Source of the DNA: Anodontia alba | Lineage: Eukaryota > Mollusca > Bivalvia > Lucinida > Lucinidae | NCBI GenBank assembly: GCA_964016985.1 | Contig: OZ024826.1 | Coordinates: 65,992,563 to 66,056,562 of the forward strand | Length of the DNA: 64,000 nucleotides | Reading direction: 5' to 3' | Shown here: one piece after another, positions 11,505-23,787 of the stretch | Position numbering within the stretch: position 1 is the first letter of the stretch | Layout: every line of letters begins with the position of its first letter | Notes under the pieces: generated by a model | What the model was told of the DNA's origin: nothing | Seen by the model: only the letters and a program-made list of their open reading frames with translations | Database searches by the model: none | Made by a program: the position numbers and the translations under genes

Positions 11505-12490
11505 CTTTTGTCTATGAATCACTCACTACTGTAAGAGGAGTTGTACACACAAGGTACCTACTATCAATACGTATGAAACAGAATGGAAGGCAATGGTCAG
11601 GAATTGATTCAATTACCTGAAACCTTCCGCATAAGACACCAACAGGAAAGAAGGAGGCATATATAGCAACGGCATCATAACTGAAACATTACAATAAAAT
11701 AAAAAAAAAATATGAACAAAGTAAAAAAAAAAAACAACAAACAAAAAAAACAATAACATAATTTCAAGGCTCTGTAAACAACACCTGCAAATCCTCAGGA
11801 TATAGGTTAAACACCTGTAAAGTTTCAGAAGGATTGGCCTAAAACTGTAGGAGGAGTTGCTCTCACAAGGTACATACAACATATACACTTTCTTTGTATT
11901 ATAGCTTGAAAATAGCCTAAGTTAAAAATGTGAAAAAAAGTTTAAAAAATTATTTTAAGATTCTGTAAAAAAAAAAAAAAAAAAAAATCTGTAAAAAGCA
12001 CATGCATATTTTCAGACCATGATTGAAACAGGTGTTAAGTTTCAGAAGGATCCGTATAAAACTGTAGGAGTAGTTGCGCTCACAAGGTACCTCCTACATA
12101 TACACTTTCATAGTATTGAAGCATAAAAAGTCTCAGTTAAAAATGTAAAAAATAGAAATAAAATATTTTCAAGTTAGTGTAAAAAATACATGCATATTTT
12201 CAGATCATGATTAAAACATCTGTAAAGTTTCAGAAGGAACCGTATAAAACTGTAAGAGAAGTTGCGCTCACAAGGTACCTACTTCATATACACTTTCGTA
12301 GCATTGAAGCATAAAAAAAGTCTAAGTTAAAAAATGTGAAGAAAGTAAAAGAAATAACTTCAAGATTCTGTAAAATGGACATGCATATCTTCAGACTATG
12401 ATTAAACACCTGAAAAGTTTCAGAAGGAGCCGAATAAAACTGTAGCAGGAGTTGCGCTCACAAGGTACTTATTACAAACTCCGACCACGC
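11505..12490. repeat. Tandem repeat, ~190 bp period
   Basis: The string GTTGCGCTCACAAGGTAC and close variants occurs with TTGC at 11857, 12074, 12262 and 12452, giving spacings of 217, 188 and 190. A more diverged unit precedes at ~11535. Each unit also has AAAGTTTCAGAAGGA and a 'tctgtaaaa' segment. The 217 spacing contains an expanded A run (11967-11987). Confidence 0.85.
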
Positions 12491-13261
12491 ACCAGGCCCC
12501 ATGGAAAGCCAAATACTACGTCCCTTCGCTTTTTACACGTTTCATTTCCAAACTTTTGGGGTTTAGCCACACTGATGAAGTTTAAATAACAGAAAGGCCT
12601 CTGTGGCACTAAATTAGGTATAGTTAAGCTAATATTTTCTTCGAAAAGGCGGGGGACAATAACTGGATCCTAGTTTGAAGGAAACATATTATGGATGAAC
12701 AAACGATTACTACGAAACTACATGGGTGCTAAATTGCAGAGGGATATACATGTATTTCACGAGACTCACACGGCTGGTCCGAGATATGTAATTTTTTTTT
12801 CTGTGAAAATAGGACTAAAAGTCTTTTCAGCCTGGCAATAGATGCAGTGAAAGCATGCAAATTACAGTAAACATTTTCAAGATCGACATATCCTATAATA
12901 GATTGGCACTTTTGAGAGCTAGAAATTGGTTTCAAATGAAAATACACAATGAGTTGCTCTCTAAATGGCGGACTTTCATGGTTTTGTTTTGTAGAAAACA
13001 TTTAAGAGTATCATGTGTTGACATCATTAGCTGTTGCCAGCGGTAATATCTGCTGATTTTAAATTTTGTTTTATTTCGTTGCACTTAAGGTAGACAGAAA
13101 ATGCAAACTATACATATTTTCTATTTAAGAGGTAAAGTCAGTTTCTGCAGTGTAGTGTATCAAACGCAGACTACTGATGAAATATCAAATAACTACTTAC
13201 CGTTTTCATTACTTTCTAAACCCAGGACATTAATTCCCTTATTTTCCTAAATCTCAGTTCA
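12491..13261. other. Unassigned noncoding DNA
   Basis: No gene or element was recognised. Short overlapping frames on both strands lack family resemblance. Confidence 0.4.
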
Positions 13262-13410
13262 GGCTAATATGCATGGTGGGCGAAGCGTGCTTATCAAGTA
13301 ATGCTTACTTTGCATGGACGCCTGATTATACCCCACTTATGTTGGGTCCATGTCTGTCTGTCTAAAAATTCCTAATTTTGCATTTGTGTCTATCGAATTT
13401 ATGATTATTG
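13262..13410 (+). repeat. 3' tail of the 10.4 kb retroelement family
   Basis: It matches 10815-10965: GCATGGTGGGCGAAGC, CAAGTAATGCTTACT, GGACGCCTGATTA and GGGTCCATGTCTG in order. No coding portion is attached. Confidence 0.75.
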
Positions 13411-13432
13411 TCGCTCCTGCTTGTAGCAGGGT

Positions 13433-13956
13433 GCGATATAGGCGTCCGCTTTTCCGTCCGTTCGTCCGTCCGTTCGTTCGTTCGTCCGTCTGTAAACATT
13501 TATGTCGAAGTTCGACATTTACGTCAAAGTTAGTATTCTAATCAACTAGAAGACTAAACAACCATTAAACCTTGCAAGAAACATCTCCCTGACCTCCTGA
13601 CTTCGCGATATAGGCGTCCGCTTTTCCGTTCGTCTGTCCGTTCGTCTCTCCATCCATCTGTCAATATTTATGTCGAAGTTGGACATTTACGTCAAAGTTA
13701 GTATTCTTATCAACTACAAGATTCAACAACCGTCAAATCTTGCATGAAACATCTCCCTGACCTGCTGACTTTGCGACATAGGCATCCGCTTTTCCGTTCG
13801 TCCGTCAGTTCGTCCGTCCGCCTGTCAATATTTATGTCGAAGTTCGACATTTACGTCAAAGTATTCTAATCAACTACAAGACTAAACAGCTATCAAACCT
13901 TGCATGAAACATCTCCCTGACCTCCTGACTTTGCGTTATAGGCGTCCGCTTTTCCA
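13433..13956. repeat. Tandem repeat, 160-172 bp period, three copies plus a stub
   Basis: GCG-TATAGGCGTCCGCTTTTCC-type unit starts lie at 13433, 13605, 13773 and 13933. Each unit has a CCGTTCGTCCG microrepeat and then TGTCGAAGTTCGACATTTAC, a short inverted repeat, and ACATCTCCCTGACC. The period shrinks from 172 to 168 to 160, mostly by loss of CCGT repeats. Confidence 0.93.
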
Positions 13957-14570
13957 GCTGAGATTAATTCCTTCAATTAAGGTAAGAAGAGTATTGTTAT
14001 TATTTATTTTCTTAAGAATATTTTCCATCCCACATCACATCATCGCGTGAAATTCTTTATAAGTTATAATCATTAAATTTATTGAAATTGAATATTTCTT
14101 GTGTTTCTGTGTTAGATATAGCGGCATATCCCAGTGAGCGAACCTATCTGTACGATCCACGGGAGTGCTGTCAGACAAGGTGCTGGTCCTACTCTGGGTG
14201 GCTCGAGGGGCGTATGTCTGTCAGACTTGTCTGTATGTCTGCCTAAAGAAAACCATACGATCCGCTTGACTGATTTTGTGAAACAGCAAGTCTGTCCGAT
14301 AGACGCACGAAAACGACCCTACCACAAACGTAAATGTAATTAAAGGAATAGTACAGTTTCTTTCAGTTTGAACCATTCTGGTTTTTGAACCCAGTATCAT
14401 CAGTCAGATCTATGATTTAAACGGCGCAGTTTTCAAAACTACACTTGTTAAATATACCCGATTTTTCAGCATCTGGCGTGTCCTCGATATGAAGCAGTCC
14501 TAGTAGCAAAAAGACAGTCATTAATATAATTTTATTATGACCCCCAACTTTGACCAATTTTGAGAGTGTG
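13957..14570. other. Noncoding DNA with one unexplained short ORF
   Basis: A 69-codon plus-strand frame at 14134-14343 has no family resemblance I can name, and no clear splice sites bound it. I do not call it a gene. Confidence 0.35.
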
Positions 14571-14622
14571 TGTGTGTGAGGGGGAGAGGGGGGGGGGGCT
14601 GGGGGGGGAGCGGGGGAGGGGG
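14564..14622 (+). repeat. G-rich tract with quadruplex potential
   Basis: A (GT)n stretch followed by runs of 4 to 12 G separated by one or two other bases. At least four G runs of three or more are adjacent, so plus-strand G-quadruplex folding is plausible. Confidence 0.8.
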
Positions 14623-14999
14623 TGCATATTGGTTTGGCCTTGTTCGTCTGTGCGTTACCACTTTTAGGTGCTTGTGAAAGTAGAGACTGGTTTATGCTAG
14701 GAACTTGGAATTTTATAATTTTATACATGGCATAAGAACAAAACAAGAAGCATGTTCAAAAAAGAAGATAAGCGACGAAGAATATTAAATAATTTTTGGC
14801 ATTTTTTAACGAAGCCCACTTTACACCCGAAGTTTTGACAATTTCCTTGTCAAAGTCATTTCCCACCCTATGAAACGCTGGATACGAAGTTGATATCTAA
14901 TTTCACCGATGTATGTGCCTTTCTTTGCACAATAGTTTCTCATTGTCATTTAGACATACTGCAATATAAATCTATGGAATGATGATCACAATCCTTAAA

Positions 15000-15115
15000 T
15001 TTCTAGGACGCCTGATTGCACCCTTTCTTTTGGGGTCTGTGTATGTTCACCTTAACATTTTGACTCGCCACTAGTTTAACGTTTAACGAATGCTCTATGG
15101 CTTGGGTACGCAGAC
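15000..15115 (+). repeat. 3' tail fragment of the 10.4 kb retroelement family
   Basis: It shares GACGCCTGATTGCACCC, TTTTGGGGTCTGTG and the distal GGCTTGGGTACGCA-like part with 10875-10990. The left end is missing. Confidence 0.6.
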
Positions 15116-15690
15116 CACCTATTTCTTGGTGTCAATAAAAGGCCTTGTCACTTGCACAGTTGGGTTTCAAAAATTTCCTTTCGTCTGAATTAGGGTCCTA
15201 AACATGCTAAAACAAAGCAAACAAAATTTCATTTTATCTTCTGGCGTTGAAAACTTTAACTTAAAGTCCGCCATAATTTTGTCCCATTTAATTTTCCACT
15301 AGGTTCCGGCAAATAGGCACATGATTTATACTTCCTGGGTCCGTTGAAACATCCACAAACCGCACTAACACCATCCATATCATACCACCCCACCCCCACT
15401 CACAGAAAAAAAAAAATTTGAGTCACAAATCAAACAGGTAAAAATCAAATGTGAATAAATATTATTTGATTAATCATCTGCATACATTATATAAACATTT
15501 ACAAAGTATTTCTACATAGCTTCTGATGATTAAAGGCACTTTACCTAATGATTATCTTCTTTGTTCAATAGTATGCAAGATGTGAATTTCACTACTGAGA
15601 CAGCTTCTTTGGATGTTAAATTACAGGACAAAATAAAATGTTTATTCACCTTTTTGTTTTCATTTATTTGTTTGTTACTGTGTTAAAGAA
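15116..15690. other. Unassigned noncoding DNA
   Basis: No gene or element was recognised. Confidence 0.4.
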
Positions 15691-15797
15691 AAAACAAAAA
15701 ACAAAACAAAACAAAAAACAAAACAAAAAAAAACAAAAAAAAAACAAAAAAAAAACATCACATGCAGGTCCAGTGGAAGAGAAAACGGCCTTACGTG

Positions 15798-15834
<37 letters not shown>
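15691..15834. repeat. (CAAAA)n-like tract and (TTA)n microsatellite
   Basis: An A-rich CAAAA/CAAAAA tract (15691-15756) followed, after 40 bp, by about eleven TTA units (15800-15833). Confidence 0.95.
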
Positions 15835-15836
<2 letters not shown>

Positions 15837-15837
15837 T

Positions 15838-16165
15838 TTCTATTGCAAAGATCCTGCTCAGACTATCCGGATGCACATGCTGATCTGGAACTTTGTTGGT
15901 CAAATGTTTTCTTGGATGCCGTTACTTATTTCATGTAAGTCTTTTTTTCTACTGTAAAGATCCAAAGACCTTGATCAGACCGCGCAGCTGCACACGCATG
16001 CGTATGCAGATCCAGAACTTTGCAGGTCAGGTGTTTCTTGGGCATCACTTTATATTTCATTAAGATTTTTGTTTTTGCAAAAGTCCTGACCCGCCCATAT
16101 TTCACTTACGTTAATCTGCTGCAAAGACCCAGATCAAACTGTATGGATGCTCATTATACTGTGCT
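15838..16165. repeat. Degenerate tandem repeat, ~115-135 bp, three copies
   Basis: Units share GCAAAGATCC...GATCAGAC, then GATCCAGAACTTTG, then GGTCAGGTGTTTCTTGG and ATTTCAT-AAG. Copies start near 15845, 15950 and 16115. Noncoding. Confidence 0.65.
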
Positions 16166-16529
16166 ATCAAACGTCTTTGTTACCACATTCCACTTGAGAG
16201 AATAGATAAACAAAGTAATTTAAAGCAAAAAATAGATAAAGTAATTGGTTTGGTGTGAAACGGTAAACAAATAAAATGTTTCTTTGTTGTTGTTTTTTTG
16301 TGGTGGTTGGGTGCGTTTCAATGGACTACGTAATTCCTTTTTATGAAAGCACCTTCGCGCCATGTCCTTCTTGCCATGTAGATCATTAATTCTATCAAAT
16401 TATCATTTTAAGTAGACGGGGTTTTGATTTGGCGTGAACTTGAAGATCGAATTGTAAAGATGATTTAAAATGCATACAATCAAAGTTGAATCAAAATATT
16501 TGACAAAAATACTCGTAACTGTTTCATGA

Positions 16530-17150
16530 GATCGCTTCAAGGCATGTATATTCTTCCATACAGAGGCTGACAGACTTAGTTCACATAATTATGATCTTTT
16601 AAGACTTCGTCTAAAAAAAAATAAGTGAACCCGTATTTTTACCGTTGGACTTAGTATGCCAGAGTTATGCCCGTTTTTCGACACTGGTTAATTTTTAGCG
16701 ATTTCCGTAAAATATTGACAGAGTAACGCCTCTCGGACTTTGCTATTATAACAATAGGAAAACCTTGTCAACACGATAGCTAGAGAACCGCTTGAGCTAT
16801 GATTCTGATATTTTGCATACTGTTTCGGATTAATGATTAGATGATCTGATTGACTCTTGAGCGAAATTCGTAAAAAAGTGGCAGAGTTATGCCTCGTTCG
16901 ACTATGCCTGTATTACAACGGGAAAGCGTTGTCAACATGATATCTAAAAAACAAACGCATGAGCTAGGAATCTGATATTTGACATACGGTTTAGGATAAG
17001 TGTGTAGACGACCTGAATATGTTTTGAGTGAATTCCGTAAATTATTGACGGAGTTATGCGGACTTTGCTATTATAACAATAAGAAAACCTTGTCACCCTG
17101 ATATTTTGCATACTGTTTACGATCAATATTTAGATGATCTGATTAAGTTT
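16530..17150. repeat. Satellite S1 block A, ~160 bp period
   Basis: TTGTCAACA(C/T)GAT-type boxes occur near 16767, 16929 and 17090, spaced 161-162. Each unit also has 'gagttatgcc', a TTCGAC box, 'gattctgatattttgca' and GATGATCTGATT. The family continues at 17600-18510, 19165-19270 and 43155-43565. Confidence 0.85.
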
Positions 17151-17159
17151 TAGGCGAAA

Positions 17160-17600
17160 GGGGGAGTTCCAAACCTGCCAAGGCATGAATTTCCTTCAAA
17201 CTTTGCACATTTGCACAAGGCCCAGTAACTATAAAAATAACTTTGGTTTTTCAGTAGATCAAAGAATTGTGGGTCCCTGATGTACATCCGGCTCAAAAGT
17301 ATACCTATCTCGAAATCTATCAGTATAAAATCAACAATTCAACCTGATTTCCAAAAACTTCCATTGTTGTAGTGAAGCAACCCAATAAGGAATACTTCAC
17401 TACCATTAAAGCTTTGTATACATTTCTGTTATAGTTATATTGAAGATTAAAAATCAAAATTAGATTAAATTTTAGATGAAAATATGACAAAGAAGAAATA
17501 CATCTTCATATTCAAATTTATGTCAACCTATGATTTTTGCCTAAAAATGTGCCACATATGCCAAATGGTGTATAATTCAAATTTTTATTGACTAATCAAA
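17160..17600. other. Spacer between satellite blocks
   Basis: Noncoding A+T-rich sequence interrupts the S1 array. I recognise nothing specific in it. It may be an insertion. Confidence 0.4.
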
Positions 17601-18510
17601 AACGTCTCAAATATTCTGAAATTCATAAGGATCAGTTTGTAGACGAATAAAGTTTCAGCAAATTCCGTAAAATGGCTGAATTACTCCACTTTTCAGACAG
17701 CTATTATAACAATAGGAAAACCTTGTCAAAACAATTTCTAGAGAAGCACTTGATCTAGGATTCTGATTTGTTGTGTACTGTTTAGGATCAATGTTTAGAT
17801 GATCTGATTATATTTTGGGCGGAATTCATAAAACGATGGCAGGGTTATGTCCCTTTCGAATTTGCCTTTATTAAAATGGAAAAACGTTGTCAACACGATA
17901 TCTAGAAAACTGCATGAGCTAGGATTCTGATATTTTGCACACAGTTTAGGATCAATGTTTAAATGACCTGATTAACTTTTTGGCAAATTCCGTAGAATAT
18001 TGTCTCAGTTCTGCCCCTTTTTTTGGGCTTTGCCATTATAGCAGCTGGAAATCTTTGTCGACACAATATCTAGGGAACTGCTAAAATAGAATCCTGATAT
18101 TTTACCAACAATTTTTTGGAGTCAATGTTTAGACGACATGATTTCGAGCTAATTCTGTCTTGCCCCTTTCCAGTCTGCCTTTGTTATAGTGGGAAAACCT
18201 TGACAATACGTTGTCTAGAAAACCGCTTGAGCTAGGTTCCTGATATTTTGCACACAGTTTAGAATCAACGTTATGCTGACCTGATTACCTTTTGACCAAA
18301 TTCCATAAAAAATGGCAGAGTTATACCCCTTTCGACTTTTCATGAGTTGCAATGAGAAAACATTGTCAACACGATATCTAAAAGCTGCTCAATCTAGATT
18401 CTGATATTTTGCACACAGTGTATGATGAATGTTTAGATGACTTGATTAACTTTTCAGCGAATTCCGTAAAATATTGACCTGGTTATGCCAGTTTTTGGAC
18501 TTTGCCATTA
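17601..18510. repeat. Satellite S1 block B, ~153-167 bp period
   Basis: TTGTCAACACGATATCTAGA-like boxes near 17726, 17887, 18054, 18207 and 18364 mark at least five diverged copies. Units contain the same 'gagttatgcccctttcgac' core as block A. Confidence 0.85.
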
Positions 18511-19160
18511 TCCTTTCGACGGCGATAGCATATTTACGCGTAATTGCTGTCCAACACTTTTTGAACGACCCTCACGGCAAGATTAATACAAGCAATCTCC
18601 CAGTTCCAGTACCATTTAACAAGGTAGTATGCGGGGTAATAAATTAATAAAAGTATGAACACGAGCTCTCTATCATGTAAAGGAAGGGCGCGAAAGGCTT
18701 CCGATGTAAGAAAAATTAAGAAAAAATGGTCAAGTTTTCGAACCAAAAATGTTCGGTTTACCGTTGTACCTTCGTAATGCAGCCCCGTCAACATCTATCA
18801 TGAGCGGCTCAAATGGCCAAGCATACGAAATGCACAAGAAAAGGCAAAAGAAAAAGGAGAGAAAGAGAGAAAAAAGGAGGAAAAAATGCGGGATCAAATC
18901 GCAAATATAAATAAATAAATAAATAAAAAAAATAAAATAAAAATAAAACAAAACAAAAAAAAAAAAAAAAAAAAAAAAAAACATCTCCATGCGCATACAG
19001 TTTCACACCGTGACCCCTGCGCCATGACCTTTCGTGAGTGTAAAAAAAAGACAGTGCTTGATTGTGAAGTATAACATATTTACTTTGTGTTTGATCAGTT
19101 GCTTATGTTGGATTCCAGAGGTAAACCCTACCCTCATTTTGGCTGCATTTTTTCAAAACT
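18511..19160. other. Noncoding DNA with purine-rich and A-rich tracts
   Basis: 18835-18890 is an AG-rich purine tract and 18901-18981 is A-rich with (AAAT)n. Phe-rich minus-strand frames are artefacts of it. No gene was seen. Confidence 0.6.
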
Positions 19161-19164
19161 CTCG

Positions 19165-21780
19165 GCCGTTCTAAGGTTATAGTAGCTTGAAAACCTTGTC
19201 AACATGATATCTAGAGAACTGCTTGAAGTAGGATCCTGATATTTTGCCAACTATTTGGGGTCAGTCTTCAGATGAAATGGTTATGCCCTCTACTTCAAAG
19301 AAGTTGAGGGGGGTATATTGGTTTGGGCCTGTCCGTTGGTCCGTCTGTCCATCCGTTACACTTGCATACTGTCAGGGATGATTAGAGCTAGGATCCTGAA
19401 ATTTTATATACTCGTATAGCATCAGCATGAAAAGTAAGCGGACCCATATTTTTTTTTTCATTTTTCCGTCGGGATTCTCCTTGCAGAGCTATTACCCTTT
19501 TTAGACTTCGGTATTTGACGACAGGCGGTGGGTACCTTATGTGGGCAACTCCTCATATAGGTTTTTTACTGATCAGTTTGAAACTTTGCAGGCTCTTTTT
19601 TCATGGTCTGTATATATGCATGTGATTTTGGCATTATCGACAGTTTAATTTTCGTCACTTTTTATTTTACTTTTGCACTTAGCCTTTTCCGGGGCTATGA
19701 CTATTAAAGTGTATTACCTTGTGTGCACAACTCTTCCTACAGTTTTATACCGTTCAATTTGAAACTTTGGATGCTCTTTTGTCATTGTCTTTAGGTGTGC
19801 ATGTAGTTTTGGCATTAGTAGGAACCTTGTCTTGCTGTTCCTTAACATTAACAGAAAACTTCAGGGCTAAATGGTTGCGGTGGCAATAGACACCTCACTT
19901 CTATTCTTCCAAAGTCTCTTTATAGGCCTTGGTGTCACTCAGTACCAATTTAATACCCGCATATTGCATCGCTTCAACCGGCGTTGAAGAAAGCTATCCG
20001 TATATCTAATTTTTGTCTCTTTTTTCGACTTTTGAACTTAGCCATTTCTGTCCGTCTATCTGTTATGCTTTGCATACAGTCAGGAATGGTTAGAACTAGG
20101 ATCTTGAAATTTTACATATAGCATCAGCATGAAAAATAAGCGGACCCATATTATTTCGTTTATTCCGTCGGGGCTCTCCTTGCGGAGCTATTCCCCTCTT
20201 TCGACTAAGGCATTTAAAGACAGATGGTGGTTACCTTGTGTGCGCAACTCCTCATACAGTTTTATAGCGATCAATTTGAAACTTTTCGGGCCCTCCTGTC
20301 CTGGTATGTAGATGTGCACGTGGTTTTGGCATTATCTTAAGTTTAATTTTTGTCACTTTTTCGACTTTTGAACTTAGCCATTTCTGTTCGTCTATCCGTT
20401 ATGCTTTGCATACGGTCAGGAATGGTAAGAGCTAGGATGCTGAAATTTTATATATAGCATCAGCCCAAAAAAAAGCGGACCTATATTTTTTCATTTGTGT
20501 TCAGACGGGTTCTTGCGGAGTTATTTCTCTTTTACGACTTTGGCATTTGAAGACAGAGGGAGGATACCTTGTGTGCGCAAATCTTCATAAGTTTTATATC
20601 GATCAATTTGAAACTTTGCAGGTTCTTTTGTCATGGTCTGCAGATGTGCATGAAAGTTTGGCATGATTGTCAATTAAAGTTTTGTCACTTTTTGTGTCGC
20701 CTACGTAGCATAGCAGACACATAGGGATCATATTGTCCGTCGGCGGCGTCGGCGTCGTCGACTTAACTTTTGTTGTTCGTTTCCACTCAATAACTTTTGA
20801 AGGGATGCATTGATTTCATTCAAACTTTGCAAAACTTTATATCAACGTAAAATACAGGTCAAGTTTGATACTGGTAATCGTCCGCCAAATTTTAGCTGAG
20901 TTATGGCCCTTTTTCGACTTAGTTTTTGTTGGTGTGTTGATATTGGTTTCCGATCAATAACGTTTGCAGGGATGTATTTTATTGAAAGTTTGCAGATGGA
21001 TATATCATTGTAAAATACAGGTCTAGATCAATATTAGTAATTATCCGCAAAATTTTGGCTGAGTTATGGCCCTTTTTCGACTATGCTTTTGTTGGTGTGT
21101 TGATATTGGCTTCCACTCAATAACTTTTGCAGGGATGCATTGATTTTATTGAAAGTTTGCAGATGGATATATCATTGTAAAATACAGGTCAAGTTCGATA
21201 TTAGTAATCATCCGCAAAATTTTGGAAGAGTTATGGCCCTTTTTCGACTTACTTTGTGTTGGTATGTTGATATTGGTTTCCGCTCAATAGCTTTTGCTGG
21301 GATGTATTGATTTTATTGAAAGTTTGCAGAAGGATATATCATTGTAAATACAGGTCGTTCGGTATTGGTAATCATGGCCTTTTTTCGACTTAGTTTTTGT
21401 TGTTTTGGTAAAATACAAGGTAAAGATATTGTTTTCCCGCAATAACTTTTGAAGGGATGCATTGATATCATTCGACATTTGTAGTGAGGAGTTGCCTTTA
21501 GGGATAGGAACGATTATAAGGACCAGTGTTGTTTTTCCTTTTTCATATCAAATGGTTGGAGCTTTAATCATAGCCGTTTTTTGGGGCTTAAATACTACAA
21601 AAATGCATTACCATTGGTATCTTGTGCGCATAACTCCTTCTACAATTTTATACTGATCAATTTGAAACTCTGCAGGCCTTTTTGTCATGGTCTGAAGATG
21701 TAAATGTGTTTTTGACATTATTTTCAATTTAATTTTTGTCACTTTTTTCGACTTTTGAGCTTAGCCATTTTTGGTGCTTA
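19165..21780. repeat. Mixed tandem repeats: S1 unit, ~335 bp family and ~160 bp family
   Basis: 19165-19270 is one S1 unit. 19300-20700 holds units marked by AGCGGACC(C/T)ATATT near 19437, 20140 and 20470, each followed by CTTGTGTGCGCAACTCCTCAT and TTTGAAACTTTGCAGG. A stray unit recurs at ~21620. 20770-21420 is a different ~160 bp repeat marked by CCACTCAATAACTTTTG, ATACAGGTC and GAGTTATGGCCCTTTTTCGA near 20895, 21058 and 21227. A related ~150 bp array lies at 56029-56580. Confidence 0.8.
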
Positions 21781-22470
21781 TGAATAACGGTCAGTCATGT
21801 TTATGGGAAAGCATATAGTTCGGGGCATAATGTGTTATAAACACAGTTTCTAGTTGTATTTGTGTGACTTCTTCATTTGAAGGACATACGAAGTATTGAA
21901 ACATTCAACAATCATATATATCAGATTTTAAATCTTGTGATAGTAATTTGACCTCTCCTTAAAAGCATTTACTAAAAATCACCTAAATCACTGATGGATT
22001 TACTGGAAAACTACATGCATGAATATCATCCGTTCACGAGTTATTGATTTGACATATGACCGCAAAAAAAGGAAAAGTAATGAAAAGTAAGTATTATCGT
22101 TTTGAAGCTATTCTGTATATCAGAGAAATATCAATTATGGTATGTTCTGCATAAACGCCAATTTCTACAATGATATCTAAACGTGCCTGTTTGGTTATTT
22201 CTTTTTGTGTAATGGAAAATGTAATACATGCGATCACCATTTGTCAAAGGCAGAAAGAATGCATCAACACTAAAATTAACTGAAATTTCCTTATTTAATT
22301 CCAATTCCAAATAATCCCTCCTCTACTACCCGCTGTAAACTACAGCAATTGCCCAACATGTAAGATTGCAGATTACATTTTGCACGATACAGCACTCACA
22401 TTTAACATCATAATACATACGAATTTCACATTCTACTCTGTGTGTGAATGTGTTATCAGCCGATGTTGTA
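21781..22470. other. A+T-rich noncoding DNA
   Basis: No gene or element was recognised. Confidence 0.4.
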
Positions 22471-22477
22471 CCTCAAT

Positions 22478-22583
22478 CTGTGTGTTGACATTTAGTCATG
22501 AAACATATTTACCAAGTCATGAAATACAATAATATATTTCATGACTTGGTAAATATATTTCATGACTAAATGTCAACACACAG
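22478..22583. repeat. Near-perfect 106 nt palindrome
   Basis: The 49 nt arms are 22478-22526 and 22535-22583, with one mismatch and an 8 nt loop (CAATAATA). The left arm begins CTGTGTGTTGACATTTAGTC. No other copy occurs in the window. It could be the core of a fold-back transposon or a recently formed inverted duplication. Confidence 0.95.
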
Positions 22584-22734
22584 GTATATTTTGCCATATG
22601 TCAACATTACAAAGTATATTTTGCCATATATTAATTAATGTATGACTTTAATGATCAGCACTTTACCATGCCTGTGTGGCTTTTAATGGTTAAATGAAGA
22701 TTGAAACCGCAAGGTAGAATGTTGTTAAATTGGA

Positions 22735-22872
22735 GTTTTACGGTCCAATCATCAGTGTTAAGGTCATGTTCAGCCGGTCACTTAACCTACTCACACTTTT
22801 CCTGGGCAAGCTTAGTCCTCTTAACGGTTAACCAGTTACTTGTGCACATACTTTCGCCAGTAACAGACGCAA
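22735..22872 (-). repeat. SINE-1 fragment
   Basis: In reverse orientation it matches the SINE at 62190-62472: GTTAACCAGTTACTTGTGCAC, GACTAAGCTTGCCC and the ACATGACC region. The head is missing. It lies just upstream of the LINE remnant and Tc1 element. Confidence 0.7.
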
Positions 22873-22939
22873 GATAGAATATATAAATTCCATTATCTAT
22901 CCATCTTTTCATTCGTTACTTATATATTACTTTAAGTGT

Positions 22940-23390
22940 CTTCAAGTGTAGAAGTCCTGAAAAGGGCAGGGTGCAGAGTGTACATACTCTTGTGAAATTG
23001 ACACAGTTAAGATGGACAGGCCATGTTACAAGAATGCCTGATGAACGTTTGCCAAAGAAGAACTACAAAGAGGAAAGCGCTTCCATGGTGGTCAGAAGAG
23101 GCGAAACAAGGACACCCTCAAAGCCTCCCATTAATACTTCAACATACTAAAAGTCATGGGAACAGATTTCACAGGATCGAACAAAGTGGCAAGGCCTCAT
23201 AAGAAGGGGTGCTGGCGAATACAAAGCAAAAAGAATCAGCGAAGCCGAGCAGAAACGTGCACAGCGGAAAGCTTTAGCTAAGGCATTACCAACAGAGCTT
23301 TCTTCCTCAGACCTCTCTCAACAGGCAGTATAGAGCTAATACTGGTCTCATCAGCTATCTTAGAACAAACACTATCACTTCACGCATTGA
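22940..23390 (+). pseudogene. LINE C-terminal remnant (RTE/Jockey-like ORF2 end)
   Basis: With frameshifts restored by eye it reads GAECTYSCEIDTVKM-like, ELQRGKRFHGGQKRR, KDTLKAS, WQGLIRRGAGEYKAKRISE and AEQKRAQRKALAKALPTELS, ending in a decayed CxxC-type zinc-finger region. This is the familiar C-terminus of animal LINEs whose ORF2 ends in a C2H2 finger. No RT core is present here. The end abuts the Tc1 element at 23427. The related upstream part of such an element is at 28630-29290. Confidence 0.75.
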
Positions 23391-23428
23391 TTAGGATTGG
23401 TCATTGTCAATAATGACAGACGAACTTA

Positions 23429-23462
23429 TACTGAAAGGAAAAAGAAACGCAGGGTAGAGTTT
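23429..23462 (+). repeat. Left terminal inverted repeat of the Tc1-like element
   Basis: It starts TACTGAAAGGAAAA immediately after a TA dinucleotide and pairs with 24998-25031. Confidence 0.92.
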
Positions 23463-23787
23463 TTTCCTTCTTATTTTAACCATTTTTTACGGTGTTTACT
23501 ATAGCCATACACTTTTACAGATTGTCCTGTGAATGTGAACCGCGGGTATACGAGTCTTTGGTCGATGTGCTATCTACCCAGTGTGTGAAATCATTCAACC
23601 ATGCACTACACAGTGCATTGCACGGACAATACGGAAAGCAAAAATTTCGTGCAAAACAAGCATGTTTAAACCTTCAGCACAAGATTTCCTCACGCCATTT
23701 GGTACACTTCAACGATACACAACGCTCTTCGATTCTTTTACCGATTTTTCTTTTCATTTTTACGTTACTTTGAACTTTTTTTCAATC

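Noticed and set aside
14134..14343. 69-codon ORF as an exon
   Set aside because: No homology is apparent and no consistent splice signals were found around it.
23581..23787. N-terminal extension of the Tc1-like transposase frame
   Set aside because: Family homology begins at the ATG at 23788. The extra 69 codons are A+T-rich and read like untranslated element sequence.
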